A DNA stretch of 64,000 bases from Planktothrix serta PCC 8927 (GCF_900010725.2 NZ_LR734824.1:61108-125107), one strand, 5' to 3'. Counted from the first letter of the stretch, positions 21,041 through 32,084 are shown. Notes: a model not told the origin generated them from the sequence alone. Translations and numbers: made by a program.

Positions 21041-22900
21041 ATGTCATCGATTATAACTCTTCCTTTAGTTAAAGACCCAGAACGTTTAGAAAAACAGTTA
21101 CGCGATATTCCTCCGGTTTCTGGGGTGTATTTGATGCGAGATCATCAGGATAATATTCTTTATATTGGCAAGTCTAAGAAATTGCGATCGCGGGTTCGTT
21201 CTTATTTTCGAGAACAACATCATCATACCCCCAGAATTTCTTTAATGGTGCAACAAATTACCGAGATAGAATTTATTGTTACGGACACAGAAGCGGAAGC
21301 CTTAGCGTTAGAAGCCAATTTAGTTAAACAACATCAACCCCATTTTAATGTTCTCCTCAAAGATGATAAAAAATACCCCTATTTGTGCATTACTTGGTCG
21401 GAAGATTATCCGCGAATTTTTATTACCCGAAAACGTCGTTTAGGAAATCAAAAAGACCGTTATTATGGCCCCTATGTGGATACAAGGGTATTGAGAAATA
21501 CGCTGCATTTAGTTAAGCGAATTTTTCCCCTGCGTCAACGTCCGAAACCGTTATTTAAAGATCGTCCTTGTTTAAATTATGATATTGGTCGCTGTCCGGG
21601 GGTTTGTCAACTGTTAATTTCTCCCGAAGACTATCGAAAAATAGTTCAAAAAGTGGCGATGATTTTTCAAGGTCGATCAACGGAACTGATGGATCATTTA
21701 ACCGAACAAATGGAACAAGCTGCTGAAGAATTAAACTTTGAAATGGCTGCAAAAATTCGAGATCAAATTCAAGGGTTACAATCTTTAAATGCCGAGCAGA
21801 AAGTCTCTTTACCCGATGATCGAGTCTCCCGCGATGCGATCGCACTAGCGGCTAATTCTAAACAAGCTTGTGTGCAATTATTCCAAATTCGAGCCGGACA
21901 ATTAGTCGGACGATTAGGGTTTACCGCCGCCGTCCCGACCGAGTTAAAATTAACAGAAATGGGGTTAATTTTACAACGGGTTTTAGAAGAACATTATCAA
22001 ACGGTTGATACTGTTGAAATTCCCAGCGAAATATTAGTTCAATATGAATTACCCGATGAATCTATTCTAACAGATTGGTTGAGCGATCGCAAGGGAAAAA
22101 AAGTAACAATTTTAACCCCCCAACGCCAACTCAAAGCCGAGTTAATTGAGATGGTAGAACGCAATGCGGAATATGAATTAGAACGGGTGCAAAAATTAAG
22201 CGATCGCAATACCGCAGCGATGGAAGATTTAGCAGAAATTCTGGATTTACTCGACATTCCTCACCGTATAGAAGGTTATGATATTTCCCATATTCAAGGG
22301 TCAGATGCTGTTGCTTCCCGTGTCGTATTTATTGAAGGTTTACCCGCCCCACAATACTATCGTCATTATAAGATTAAAAACCCCACGGTTCAAGCCGGAC
22401 ATTCCGATGATTTTGCCAGTTTAGCGGAAGTAATTCAGCGACGGTTTCGAGACTATTTTACCTCAACAGATAAACCGGATTTAATCATGATTGATGGGGG
22501 AAAAGGTCAACTGTCGGCGGTGGTAGCTGTATTACAAGAGATGAATTTATTAGAGGAAATTCGAGTAGTTAGTTTAGCCAAACAACGAGAAGAAATCTTT
22601 TTACCTGGAGAAAGTTTTCCCTTAGAAACTGATCCCGAACAACCGGGGGTTCAATTATTAAGAAGATTACGCGATGAAGCTCATCGGTTTGCGGTTAGTT
22701 TTCATCGGAATAAACGCAGTGAACGAATGAAGCGATCGCGTTTAGATGACATTCCAGGGTTAGGACATCATCGTCAAAAATTACTATTAGCCCATTTTCG
22801 TTCTATTGATTATATTAGAATGGCAACCTTAGAACAGTTAGCTGAAGTATCAGGAATTGGCTCAAAATTAGCCCAACAAATTTATGATTATTTTCATTAA
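21041..22900 (+). CDS. uvrC: Excinuclease ABC subunit C
   Basis: 619 residues, standard for UvrC. GIY-YIG nuclease domain (about 20-105: [19 protein letters not shown]), a UVR motif [12 protein letters not shown] near 232, the RNase H-like 5' nuclease domain with [16 protein letters not shown] and [12 protein letters not shown], and C-terminal helix-hairpin-helix repeats ([25 protein letters not shown]). It makes both incisions around UvrB-bound DNA damage. It is convergent with the following kinase gene; repeats in the gap probably end transcription. Confidence 0.97.
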   Translation: MSSIITLPLVKDPERLEKQLRDIPPVSGVYLMRDHQDNILYIGKSKKLRSRVRSYFREQHHHTPRISLMVQQITEIEFIVTDTEAEALALEANLVKQHQPHFNVLLKDDKKYPYLCITWSEDYPRIFITRKRRLGNQKDRYYGPYVDTRVLRNTLHLVKRIFPLRQRPKPLFKDRPCLNYDIGRCPGVCQLLISPEDYRKIVQKVAMIFQGRSTELMDHLTEQMEQAAEELNFEMAAKIRDQIQGLQSLNAEQKVSLPDDRVSRDAIALAANSKQACVQLFQIRAGQLVGRLGFTAAVPTELKLTEMGLILQRVLEEHYQTVDTVEIPSEILVQYELPDESILTDWLSDRKGKKVTILTPQRQLKAELIEMVERNAEYELERVQKLSDRNTAAMEDLAEILDLLDIPHRIEGYDISHIQGSDAVASRVVFIEGLPAPQYYRHYKIKNPTVQAGHSDDFASLAEVIQRRFRDYFTSTDKPDLIMIDGGKGQLSAVVAVLQEMNLLEEIRVVSLAKQREEIFLPGESFPLETDPEQPGVQLLRRLRDEAHRFAVSFHRNKRSERMKRSRLDDIPGLGHHRQKLLLAHFRSIDYIRMATLEQLAEVSGIGSKLAQQIYDYFH

Positions 22901-22901
22901 A

Positions 22902-22978
22902 GTAGTGAGGCGTGAACGCCTCAGAAAGCCCTGAAGGGCTTACTACTTTTCAGAAAGCCCTGAAGGGCTTACTACTTT
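22902..22978. terminator. Tandem hairpin repeats between convergent uvrC and kinase genes
   Basis: GAGGCGTGAACGCCTC (22907-22922) is followed by two identical direct repeats (cagaaagccctgaagggcttactactt, 22922-22948 and 22951-22977) that each form an AGCCCTGAAGGGCT hairpin with a short T-run. The second copy reaches the kinase stop codon. The arrangement suits termination of uvrC transcripts; it may also be a mobile REP-like sequence. Confidence 0.65.
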
Positions 22979-25769
22979 AATGTTGATGTAGGGGAATTTC
23001 AATAATAAATTCAGTTCCTTGACCTAGTTCTGAATTACATTGAATTGAACCTTTATGTTTTTCAACAATAATTTGATAACTAATCGATAATCCTAACCCT
23101 GTTCCTTTTCCGACGGGTTTGGTGGTAAAAAAGGGATTAAATAAGTTAGATTTAACGTTTTCTGACATTCCCATGCCATTATCTGCAATTTTAATTCTAA
23201 CCCATTGTTGATCAAGCAGTTCAGTTTGAACTGTAATTCGACCCTGATTGTGCCGAGGTTGTTGGACAGAGGAATTATGACCCCAATTTTCTAAAGCATC
23301 AATGGAATTAGAAATTAAATTCATAAACACTTGATTTAATTGTCCAGCATAACATTCAACTAAAGGAATATTGTCATATTTTTTAATAATTTGAATAGCT
23401 TGATGTTGGGATTTTTCCTTTAAACGATTGTGTAAAATCAATAAAGTATTATCAATTCCTTGATGAATATCAACGGCTTTCATTTCGGCTTCATCTAACC
23501 GAGAAAAATTCCGAAGCGAAAGAACAATTTCTCGAATTCGGTTGGCTCCCATTTTCATAGAATTGAGAATATTAGGCATATCTTCAATTAAAAATTCTAG
23601 ATCCGAATCCTCGGCAAAATCAATAATTTCAGGGGGGGGATCAGGATAATGATTTTGATAAACTTTGATAAAATTTAATAAAGTTTCCGTATATTCTTGA
23701 GCATGAATTAAGTTACCATAAATAAAATTAACCGGGTTATTAATTTCATGGGCAACTCCGGCCACAAGTTGACCTAAACTCGACATTTTTTCAGCTTGAA
23801 TTAATTGCGTTTGAGCTTGGCGAAAATTAGTTAATGCGATTTCGGCTTCTTCTTTCGCCTGTCGCATGGCTTCTTCTGCTTGTTTGCGATCAGTAATATC
23901 AGTAATTGTACCAACATAACCAATAACTTCTCCCTGAGAATTCATCTCAGCCGCCGCTTGACCATACACCCAAGTAATCTTGCCATCAGGACGTTGTATA
24001 CGGTATTCAGACCCAAATAAAACTTGATTTTTAGCGCAGTTTTCCCAGTCTTGATATACTCTAATTTGATCTTCGGAATAAACCGCAAGAGACCAACCTT
24101 TTCCCATCGCTTCCTCTAAATTTAATCCAGCAATTTCAGTCCATCGCTGATTAACATAAAGACAGTTTCCCTGATTATCTGTATGGAAAATTCCCACCGG
24201 AGAAACTTCAGCTAATGTTGCATAACGTTTCTCACTATTTCTCAACGCTTGTTCTGCATTTCGTTGTTCTGTTACATCTACACCAACACTGACAATATAG
24301 TCAATTTCTTTGGCTTCATTGAGTAAGATTGTATCCGACCAACTAATAATTCGTTGCTCTCCATTTTTTGTGATCCAACAGGCTTCGTAATATTTAGGAA
24401 ATTGATCAATGAGTAAAAAAGTAAAATTGGCTTTAACTTTAGGTGCTTCATCTGGGTCTAAAAACACATCCCAAACATAGCGATTTCTAATTTCATCAAA
24501 AGTGTATTGGGTTGTTTGTTCAAAGGCTCGGTTAAATCGAACAATCCGACCTTTAGCATCTAGTAAAACCACTAATGCCCCTGCAATATCTAAAATAGCA
24601 GCAATAAAATTTCGTTCCTTTTCAATGGCTGCAAATAACTCATCAATTTGAGTCGTCATTTGATTAAAAGTTGTGGCTAATACCCCTAATTCATTAGAAC
24701 ATTGCACATCAACTTGGGTTTTCAAATCTCCTTGACTGATTTGTAATGCAGCTTGGGTTAATTTTTTTAAGGGTAAAATAATTTGCCGACTATGAAATAT
24801 ACTGATACCAATAGCAAAACCTGTAATTAAAATCACAGTTCCCCCCATGACAAAAATCATCTGATAAATGGGAGCATAAGCTTCTGTGATCGGAAGTTCA
24901 ACGACCAAAGACCAATTAACACTAGGAATTACTGATGTCGCCCCCAAAACCTCTACATTTTTTAACCCTAGATAATGATTTATTTTTAATTTTTTATTAT
25001 CTAAAATATCTTGAATTGACTCAATAATTTTAGGATTTTTTAAATTTTGAATCTTAAAGATTTTAGATTTATTTTCAGGAGTAGTAAAGACTCGATTTCG
25101 TTCATCGACAACATAAACATATCCAGTTTGACCCACTTGAGTCTGAGACAGAACAAAACTGAGAAAACCCAAGTCAATTTCAGCGAATAAAACGCCATCA
25201 ATTCGATCTAAATTATCTCGAATGGGAACAGACATCACCATTTTATATTTCCGATCATGAGGATCAAACTCAATAGTTCCTACATAATCTTCCTCTTGTT
25301 TAAAAGCTCGAATAAATAAGGGAGAATCTGTATAATTTTTTCTTAAAGTTTGATCATCAGTGAGTATAGATGTAATCACCTCTCCCTGACGGTTTAAAAT
25401 AGCAACTAAATGATAGGCTTCATTATGACGAACTAATCCTTCTATCAAGTTTTGTTGAATATCCGGGGTTAAATCTGTTAACCCTTTAACCCGTGCTAAA
25501 TAACTTAATTTTCGTTGTAAATCATCTATATAGTTATTAATTTGATAAGCAATAACTTGCGATCGCTCACTTTGTAGAGATTGTAACTGTTTCATCTGAG
25601 ATTCATAACTCAGATAAATCAATAATCCGCCACTGGTTAAAGCACTGATTAGCCCGACAAAGAGTAAACTGCTACGGAGTTGCTTGGCTAGGGAAAAAAA
25701 TCGCGGGTTGGGGGATAAAATAGAACCCCGAAACCTAGATAAAAAATGATGTTTCTCCGCTTGACTCAT
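22977..25769 (-). CDS. dCache-HAMP-PAS-PAS sensor histidine kinase
   Basis: 930 residues. One membrane helix (about 31-51), an extracytoplasmic double-Cache domain (about 55-300, with YVGTIEFDPHDRKYKMVMSVPI and GYVYVVDERNRVFTTPE), a second helix (about 305-327), HAMP (about 330-382), two PAS domains (about 392-505 and 512-635), HisKA with AGVAHEINNPVNFIYGN (histidine near 674) and HATPase. It should sense a small extracellular ligand. A BMP-family binding lipoprotein is encoded 33 bases upstream in the same direction, suggesting the two act together. No response regulator is adjacent. Confidence 0.94.
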   Translation of the reverse strand: MSQAEKHHFLSRFRGSILSPNPRFFSLAKQLRSSLLFVGLISALTSGGLLIYLSYESQMKQLQSLQSERSQVIAYQINNYIDDLQRKLSYLARVKGLTDLTPDIQQNLIEGLVRHNEAYHLVAILNRQGEVITSILTDDQTLRKNYTDSPLFIRAFKQEEDYVGTIEFDPHDRKYKMVMSVPIRDNLDRIDGVLFAEIDLGFLSFVLSQTQVGQTGYVYVVDERNRVFTTPENKSKIFKIQNLKNPKIIESIQDILDNKKLKINHYLGLKNVEVLGATSVIPSVNWSLVVELPITEAYAPIYQMIFVMGGTVILITGFAIGISIFHSRQIILPLKKLTQAALQISQGDLKTQVDVQCSNELGVLATTFNQMTTQIDELFAAIEKERNFIAAILDIAGALVVLLDAKGRIVRFNRAFEQTTQYTFDEIRNRYVWDVFLDPDEAPKVKANFTFLLIDQFPKYYEACWITKNGEQRIISWSDTILLNEAKEIDYIVSVGVDVTEQRNAEQALRNSEKRYATLAEVSPVGIFHTDNQGNCLYVNQRWTEIAGLNLEEAMGKGWSLAVYSEDQIRVYQDWENCAKNQVLFGSEYRIQRPDGKITWVYGQAAAEMNSQGEVIGYVGTITDITDRKQAEEAMRQAKEEAEIALTNFRQAQTQLIQAEKMSSLGQLVAGVAHEINNPVNFIYGNLIHAQEYTETLLNFIKVYQNHYPDPPPEIIDFAEDSDLEFLIEDMPNILNSMKMGANRIREIVLSLRNFSRLDEAEMKAVDIHQGIDNTLLILHNRLKEKSQHQAIQIIKKYDNIPLVECYAGQLNQVFMNLISNSIDALENWGHNSSVQQPRHNQGRITVQTELLDQQWVRIKIADNGMGMSENVKSNLFNPFFTTKPVGKGTGLGLSISYQIIVEKHKGSIQCNSELGQGTEFIIEIPLHQH

Positions 25770-25801
25770 GATTTTTCCAATAACAGGGAAATGATCTATT
25801 T

Positions 25802-26878
25802 TTATTTATTGTAGTCTGTTGTTGGCTCGGAAGGTGTAATATCAATTTTTCCAGTCACTACTTGTTGTTTGATCTGATTAAATTTTGCCTCTTCTTCTGG
25901 CGTTAATGTGCCTCTAAAGGGGGCAAAATCATAGATTTTTTCGCGTAACCCATATTTATATTGTTTGCCTTCCCATCGTCCTTGCTGAACTAAAGTTGCA
26001 ATTTTTAAGACTAATTCAGGAATATTCTGTAAGACACTGGTTAAAACTTTTCCCGGAGCTAGATTATATTGATCTTTCGTCCAACCAATACCATAAACTC
26101 CTGGTTTTTCACCAGCTAATTTTAAGGCTGTAAGTCCAGCTACATCTGCGTTAATTGCGATAACATCAACTCCTTGTTTTAACCAATCTAGGGCGACTTT
26201 ATTGCCTTTTTCTGTATCTATCCAAGTCTGTAAAAATTTAGTATAGACTTCAATATTGGGTTTGGTTTCAGTTGCACCCCGTCTAAATAATTCTTCTTCT
26301 TCTTTATAAAAAGGGTAATCAAATCCTACCATATAAGCGACTTTATTTGTCTTAGTTTTTATCGCTGCTAATGCTCCCGTCAGATAACCCACTTCCCCAG
26401 AACGAAAGGCAACTGCCCCTAAGTTTTTATTATTCCCAGCATAGGTTGTGACTAAAGCAAATTTGGTTTCTGGAAAATCTTTAGCCACATTTTCCATGGC
26501 TTTAATATAACCACCACTATGACCAATAATTAAATCATATCCCTGTTCTGCATAGCGACGAATCAAGGCTTCACTGTCTGCGTCTAATATATTATCGATG
26601 TAACTAATTTCAGTATTATATTGTTTTTCAATTAATTTTAATCCTTCATAATTAGCTTGAGTCCAACTACCATCCTGAATAGAACCCGATAAAATACTAG
26701 CCACTTTAAATTGACTCTGAGAATCTGAGGGAGAGGTGGTTAATTCTTCTTGATTAAACTGGCTACAACTCACAATAATAACTAAAGTGATGAGTCCCAG
26801 TAGGATGTTTGTTAAAAACTTGGGTGTCTGGAGCATATAATTCCTGAAAGTTGATGTGAATTTTAACCTTGAATTCAA
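25802..26878 (-). CDS. BMP-family substrate-binding lipoprotein
   Basis: 358 residues; the start may be the internal ATG at 26836 (MLQTPKFLTN), which gives a normal lipoprotein signal ending in IIVSC with the modified cysteine. Downstream features match the basic membrane protein (BMP/Med) family of periplasmic binding proteins: VASILSGSIQDGSWTQANYEGL, DLIIGHSGGY, GYLTGALAAIKTKTNKVAYMVG. These usually bind nucleosides for ABC import. No permease or ATPase genes are nearby. It is followed by the dCache histidine kinase, so a ligand-presenting role is plausible but inferred. Confidence 0.9.
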   Translation of the reverse strand: MNSRLKFTSTFRNYMLQTPKFLTNILLGLITLVIIVSCSQFNQEELTTSPSDSQSQFKVASILSGSIQDGSWTQANYEGLKLIEKQYNTEISYIDNILDADSEALIRRYAEQGYDLIIGHSGGYIKAMENVAKDFPETKFALVTTYAGNNKNLGAVAFRSGEVGYLTGALAAIKTKTNKVAYMVGFDYPFYKEEEELFRRGATETKPNIEVYTKFLQTWIDTEKGNKVALDWLKQGVDVIAINADVAGLTALKLAGEKPGVYGIGWTKDQYNLAPGKVLTSVLQNIPELVLKIATLVQQGRWEGKQYKYGLREKIYDFAPFRGTLTPEEEAKFNQIKQQVVTGKIDITPSEPTTDYNK

Positions 26879-27030
26879 ATGACTTGAATTGTCATTGCAC
26901 CCGGGCAGAACGTTATATTAGATAGAATTATAATTGAGGTTCAGTTTCTTTCTCGGTGATCAGAAATTTTAAAAGGCTGGGGGACTCAATCTGTTGTAGC
27001 ATACAATTAGTCCCAAGGGTAGATCTGGGT

Positions 27031-27977
27031 TTTTCTTTTGTCAGCATTGCGATCGCTTGCTGGAGGACTTTTCAAGCAGACATTCAGTTCAAGCTGATTG
27101 AGGGAAAGTTAGATGAAATGATTCCTTTAACTTAGATCGAATTGTTCCCGTATTTCGGGAAAATGGACGCACCAATCATGAGGAAATTTTCTTAGATTAT
27201 TATAGCCAATTAACAGCACTAGGTTGCCATAAAGAAACTCAACGAATTCTTTTTGAAGCAGATTTTGAACAATATCAAGATTGGACTCCTCACGAACGCC
27301 AGCAAAAAATATTGGAAATTAAAGAACTTCTTCAGGAACCCTTTCAAACTCATCAAAGCCAAGCTAATTTATGGTTAAAAATTGGTAATCTTTTTCTTGG
27401 CAATCAGGAATATGAAGAAGCTATTTATTCTTATGATAAAGTTGTAGAATTTAAACCTGATTATCATGGTGCTTGGAACAACCGAGGCATTGCTTCAGCT
27501 AATTTAGGGCAGTTAAAAGAAGCGATTTATTCCTTTGACAAAGCTGTAGAATTTAAACCCGACTATCACGAAGCTTGGAGCAACCGAGGCATTGCTTTAG
27601 CTAATTTAGGACAGTTAGAAGCAGCGATTGAATCATACGACAAGGCTTTAGAATTTAAACCCGACTATCACGAAGCTTTAGAATTTAAACCGGATGATCA
27701 TCAAGTCTGGAACTACCGAGGCAATGCTTTAGTAAAATTAGGACAATTAGAATTAGCAATTAATTCTTTTGGCAAGGCTTTAGAGTTAAATCTTAATGAT
27801 GCTAATACTTTATATAATAAAGCCTATGCTTATGCCTTACAAAATCAGGTTGAACTCGCGATTGAAAATCTGCAACAAGCGATTAATTTAGATCCAGAAT
27901 ATCGAGAGATGGCAAAAACGGATTCTGATTTTGATTCTATTCGCTCTGATCCTCGTTTTCAAGCGTTGTTGAGTTGA
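27031..27977 (+). pseudogene. TPR-repeat protein, N-terminus broken by a frameshift
   Basis: The longest single-frame version starts at TTG 27312 (221 residues) with TPR units such as GNQEYEEAIYSYDKVVEFKPDYHGAWNNRGIA. The same frame is open and protein-like back to 27117 (LDRIVPVFRENGRTNHEEIFLDYYSQLTALGCHKETQRI) but contains no ATG. The text QADIQFKLIEGKLDEMIPLT directly before it lies in another frame and ends at a stop (27133-27135). A one-base indel near 27115-27135 best explains this. Inside the TPR array, DYHEALEFKPDDHQ shows loss of most of one repeat. The original N-terminus cannot be placed. A shortened product from TTG could still be made. Confidence 0.65.
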
Positions 27978-28077
27978 AATAAATTTCTGTTTTATCAATC
28001 TAGGAATCAAAGCTTTTTAACCCTATCAATGTTGAAAATAACAAGGAAGCTGAACGCCTCCTTGCGATTTTTAGGCT

Positions 28078-28671
28078 TTAACTTGCCCAGTTCAGATAAG
28101 GTAATTTTGTGAAGGTTTCTCGAATTTGATCAACATTGGCAATTAATTGTCCGCAACTATCCCACAGTCCCGTTATAAACGATTGACGAGAACCGGCATT
28201 CATATTTACATCAATAGTTAAATCCCCACAGTGGGCTTTCATGGCTTCTAAATCAACGGTGACAGTTGCTTCAGGATTGGCTTTTAATGCTTCTTGAAAT
28301 GCCTTAACTGCCTCCGCTTCTGCCGTAACACAGGGAATGCCAATCGCTACGCAGTTTCCCAAAAATATTTCTGCAAAACTTTCACCAATAATCGCTTGAA
28401 TTCCCCATTTAGCAATCGCTTGGGGGGCGTGTTCCCGTGAAGAACCACAGCCAAAATTAGCATTCACAACTAATAGATTAGCTCCTTGATATTCGGGTAA
28501 ATCAAAGGCGTGTTTACCCTGCATTTGTTGGCGATCATCGGCAAAGACTTGTTCCCCTAATCCATCAAAGGTAACACACCGTAAAAACCGAGCGGGAATA
28601 ATCCGATCGGTATCAATATCACTGCCGACTAAAGGAATTCCTTTTCCTGAAATACTTTGAATTTTACTCAT
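28078..28671 (-). CDS. leuD: 3-isopropylmalate dehydratase small subunit
   Basis: 197 residues from ATG 28671 ([30 protein letters not shown]). An upstream ATG would add 29 residues from the repeat-rich spacer. [32 protein letters not shown] is the swivel-domain signature. With LeuC it isomerises 2-isopropylmalate to 3-isopropylmalate in leucine synthesis. It lies 248 bases after leuC, in the same direction. Confidence 0.95.
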   Translation of the reverse strand: MSKIQSISGKGIPLVGSDIDTDRIIPARFLRCVTFDGLGEQVFADDRQQMQGKHAFDLPEYQGANLLVVNANFGCGSSREHAPQAIAKWGIQAIIGESFAEIFLGNCVAIGIPCVTAEAEAVKAFQEALKANPEATVTVDLEAMKAHCGDLTIDVNMNAGSRQSFITGLWDSCGQLIANVDQIRETFTKLPYLNWAS

Positions 28672-28919
28672 GGTTAATGTTCTGTCGTTAATATTAAGAA
28701 ATCGTTGACTTTGTTCTTTTGATTCGTTATGACCTCTCCCCCAACCCCTCGACCGCATGGAGAGGCGTGAAGAATTCTGGTATTAAATGTTTACTCATGT
28801 CTAAACTGCTCCCCATTCCGAATAAAAATATTCTTCCTTTTCCCTCTCCTTGTAGGAGAGGGCAGGGAGAGGTGGAGAGGGTAGGGAGAGGTGGGAAGGG
28901 GGTTGGGGGGTTAGGTCAC
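28672..28919. other. leuC-leuD spacer with G-rich low-complexity repeats
   Basis: The 248-base gap inside the leuC-leuD unit is longer than usual and contains purine-rich imperfect repeats such as GGGAGAGGTGG and AGAGGGTAGGGAGAGG (28855-28910) and a CCTCTCCCCCAACCCCTC stretch (28732-28750). It resembles degenerate cyanobacterial intergenic repeats. No gene is seen. Confidence 0.5.
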
Positions 28920-30323
28920 TTACAGCAACTCCCGTACATCCGTAACCACCCCGTTAATGGCCGCCGCCACTACCATCGCCGGACTCATCAACAACGTGCG
29001 TCCGTGAGCAGAACCCTGACGGCCTTTAAAATTGCGGTTAGAAGAGGATGCACTCAGTTGATTTCCCTGTAATTTATCGGGGTTCATCGCCAAACACATC
29101 GAACACCCCGCCTCGCGCCATTCAAACCCTGCCGTTTCAAATATTTTATCAAGTCCTTCCGCTTCCGCTTCCGCTTTCACCCGTTCAGAACCCGGTACGA
29201 CAAAAGCTTTCACCCCATTGGCGACTTTCCGACCTTGGGCAAATTTAGCGGCTTCTCGCAGGTCACTCAGGCGGCCATTGGTGCAACTGCCAATAAAACA
29301 GACGTCCACTTTTGTCCCTTGAATCGGGGTTCCAGGGGCAAATTCCATATATTGATAGGCTTCTTTGGCCACATCCCGATCGCTTTCTGGAATCTGCTCT
29401 AAATCAGGAATCAACTCGTTAACGGCCATTCCCTGTCCTGGGGTAATGCCCCAAGTTAGGGTCGGAGCAATATCCGCAGCATCAAATTTTACCAGATCAT
29501 CATAAACTGCATCCGTATCACTACGGATACTATTCCACCAGGCAACGGCCTTTTCCCAGTCGTCTACTTTGGGGGCAAAATCTCGACCTTTCAAATAGTC
29601 GTAAGTCACCTGATCCGGGTTCACATAGCCACAGCGAGCGCCGCCTTCAATGGACATATTACAAACCGTCATCCGTTCTTCCATTGACATCGCCTCAATA
29701 GTGCTTCCGGCGAATTCATAGGCATACCCGACACCGCCTTTTACCCCCAATGTACGGATAATATGCAGCACAACATCCTTGGCATAAACCCCCGGTGGCA
29801 GTTCTCCATTCACTTCAATGCGGCGCACCTTCAGTTTCCCTAACGCCAGGGTTTGAGACGCCAGAACATCCCGAACTTGAGACGTCCCGATGCCAAAAGC
29901 GATCGCCCCAAATGCTCCATGAGTGGAGGTGTGGGAGTCACCACAAGCAATGGTCATCCCCGGTTGAGTTAACCCCTGTTCCGGTGCGATGACGTGAACA
30001 ATGCCTTGATTTCCTGACCCGATATTGTAAAAACGGATACCATGCTCTTGACAACTTTGTTCTAAAGACTGCATCATCTCTTCCGCCAAGGTATCCACAA
30101 AGGGACGAGCTTGGTTATCGGTGGGGACGATATGATCCACTGTAGCGACGGTGCGTTCAGGATAGAGGACGGTGAGATGGCGATCGCGCAACATCGCAAA
30201 CGCCTGGGGACTGGTAACTTCATGGATCAGGTGCAGACCAATGAAGAGTTGAGTCTGTCCTGAAGGGAGAGTTCCAACGGTATGCAACTCCCATACTTTA
30301 TCAAATAGTGTTCTTTCGCTCAT
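28920..30323 (-). CDS. leuC: 3-isopropylmalate dehydratase large subunit
   Basis: 467 residues, standard length. The 4Fe-4S ligands are present in [10 protein letters not shown] (about 345-350) and [10 protein letters not shown] (about 407-410). [22 protein letters not shown] is the aconitase-family active-site region. It forms the leucine-pathway dehydratase with LeuD. The gene is visibly richer in G+C than neighbouring genes. Its upstream region (30324-30555) is divergent from a Uma2 gene and holds both promoters. Confidence 0.97.
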   Translation of the reverse strand: MSERTLFDKVWELHTVGTLPSGQTQLFIGLHLIHEVTSPQAFAMLRDRHLTVLYPERTVATVDHIVPTDNQARPFVDTLAEEMMQSLEQSCQEHGIRFYNIGSGNQGIVHVIAPEQGLTQPGMTIACGDSHTSTHGAFGAIAFGIGTSQVRDVLASQTLALGKLKVRRIEVNGELPPGVYAKDVVLHIIRTLGVKGGVGYAYEFAGSTIEAMSMEERMTVCNMSIEGGARCGYVNPDQVTYDYLKGRDFAPKVDDWEKAVAWWNSIRSDTDAVYDDLVKFDAADIAPTLTWGITPGQGMAVNELIPDLEQIPESDRDVAKEAYQYMEFAPGTPIQGTKVDVCFIGSCTNGRLSDLREAAKFAQGRKVANGVKAFVVPGSERVKAEAEAEGLDKIFETAGFEWREAGCSMCLAMNPDKLQGNQLSASSSNRNFKGRQGSAHGRTLLMSPAMVVAAAINGVVTDVRELL

Positions 30324-30555
30324 AGAATCTGAAAAATAATTGCGTTTGTAACGCTCTCTATACTGGTATTTATTTTAGCGGTTAATGGGACACAAATGGT
30401 TAAAAAGGGATAAAATAACGGATTTTTTTAATAGTATTTTGAAAATAACTTGTCTAAACTGATCAATATTCACTCATTTTTAATTAATCTTTAAAAATCA
30501 TTCAAATTTCAATAAAATATGATAAAATAACATTTAACTCTACCCTCTTTTTATC

Positions 30556-31125
30556 ATGAATCCAACTCTGGCAGAATCAATGAAGTGGACAACAGCCGAT
30601 TTAGAGTTGTTGTCAAACGATGAGTGGAAACGTTATGAAATTATTGCGGGAGAATTATTTGTGACTAGAGCACCAGATTGGAATCATCAACGGATTTGCG
30701 GTAATATCTATGCAGAATTAAATGCTTGGTCACGTCGCACAAACTTAGGGGAACCTGCAATGACCCCTGGAATTATTTATACTGAATCTGATAATGTCAT
30801 TCCTGATGTGGTTTGGGTCAGTCGAGAAAAATTAGCAACGTTATTAGATAGTTCAGGACATTTAACAGGTTCTCCTGAATTAGTCGTTGAAGTGTTATCC
30901 CCAGGAAAAGAAAATGAAAGACGGGATAAACAAGCAAAGTTAAAACTCTATTCTATTCAAGGTGTTCAGGAATATTGGATTGTTGATCAAAATCAACAGC
31001 AAATTCAAGTTTATCGTCGTCAAAATCATCAGTTAGCTTTAGCTGAAACCTTATCAATAACGGATGAAATCACCTCTCCACTTTTACCCGAATTTCGCTG
31101 TCAAGTTGAACTATTTTTTAATTAA
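30556..31125 (+). CDS. Uma2-family protein
   Basis: 189 residues with the complete Uma2 pattern: YEIIAGELFVTRAPDWNHQRI, NVIPDVVWVSRE, PELVVEVLSPGKENERRDKQAKLKLYS and GVQEYWIVD. The E(V/I)LSP and D/K residues of the PD-(D/E)XK core are intact. It lies eight bases before the AbiEii-like gene and may be cotranscribed with it. In vivo function unknown. Confidence 0.9.
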   Translation: MNPTLAESMKWTTADLELLSNDEWKRYEIIAGELFVTRAPDWNHQRICGNIYAELNAWSRRTNLGEPAMTPGIIYTESDNVIPDVVWVSREKLATLLDSSGHLTGSPELVVEVLSPGKENERRDKQAKLKLYSIQGVQEYWIVDQNQQQIQVYRRQNHQLALAETLSITDEITSPLLPEFRCQVELFFN

Positions 31126-31133
31126 AACCAATC

Positions 31134-32084
31134 ATGAATCAGCATTCTATTCCTGAACAATTGCCCTTTTTAGAGCGTTTATGTTGGCAAAGAATAGGAA
31201 TTGAAAATTTAACGCCGTTGGAAATGCTAAAACGGTATGAACGGGGATGGCATTATCGAGATATTTTTGGGGAAATTAATCCAACGGAAGCCGAATTTAT
31301 TCAACAACTGGCTCAACAGTATAATTCTTGGTTATTCAATCAAATGTTTACACAAAACTTTCATCAAAAAATTATTACTGTTCTCCATCAACTCAATCCT
31401 AATTTCTTACAAGACTGTCAGGCTTATTTTGGTGGCGGAACATTCATCTGTTTAAACTATGGAGAATATCGCCTGAGTAAAGATATTGATTTTCTCTGTT
31501 CCACAGGTTGCGGTTATCGATTATTAAGACAATCTCTGGGTCAAAATAAATATAACGCTTTATTTAATACTCAAAATAATATCACCTTTCCCCAAGAAAT
31601 ACAAGCCAATCAATATGGCATTAGATTTCCTTTATTAATAGAAGGAACCTTAATCAAATTTGAAATTATTATGGAAGGAAGAATTGAACTAGAAGCACCC
31701 GCTTTTCCTCAATGGTCGTCTGTTCCTTGCTTAAGTTTAATTGATTGTTTTGCAGAAAAACTATTAGCCAATGCTGACCGATGGATTGATATTTCAGTAG
31801 AATCACGGGATTTAATTGATTTATCTGTATTAAGATTAAATACTTCTATTCCTTCCCAAGCGATCGCAAAATCAGAAGCAGCTTATCCTGTGATTGAACC
31901 GTTAAAGGAGGCGATCGCAAATTTTCAACAAAAACCCAATTATCGAGATAAATGTTTTCAATCTCTAAGAATTAATAACCCTGTTGCGATTATTGACGGT
32001 TTAGATTTATTAGCGGTTGATTTTGGGTTAGAACCCACAGAAAGAACGTTTAGGGAATGTTTAGATCAAGATGAATTTATTTAA
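31134..32084 (+). CDS. Nucleotidyltransferase AbiEii/AbiGii-like protein
   Basis: 316 residues. GGGTFICLNYGEYRLSKDIDFL (about 100-121) is the DNA polymerase-beta-like nucleotidyltransferase motif of the AbiEii/AbiGii toxin family, followed by SLIDCFAEKLLANADRW with the conserved lysine, and SRDLIDLSVL. AbiEii toxins pair with an AbiEi antitoxin; none is seen here, and the upstream partner is a Uma2 protein. Its 3' end overlaps the convergent Uma2 gene by four bases. A tRNA-modifying or toxin role is inferred from the family. Confidence 0.8.
   Translation: MNQHSIPEQLPFLERLCWQRIGIENLTPLEMLKRYERGWHYRDIFGEINPTEAEFIQQLAQQYNSWLFNQMFTQNFHQKIITVLHQLNPNFLQDCQAYFGGGTFICLNYGEYRLSKDIDFLCSTGCGYRLLRQSLGQNKYNALFNTQNNITFPQEIQANQYGIRFPLLIEGTLIKFEIIMEGRIELEAPAFPQWSSVPCLSLIDCFAEKLLANADRWIDISVESRDLIDLSVLRLNTSIPSQAIAKSEAAYPVIEPLKEAIANFQQKPNYRDKCFQSLRINNPVAIIDGLDLLAVDFGLEPTERTFRECLDQDEFI

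Noticed and set aside
28719..29072. Plus-strand frame of 117 residues over the leuC-leuD spacer
   Set aside because: It overlaps leuC antisense and consists mostly of repeat-derived sequence rich in Arg, Gly and Pro.
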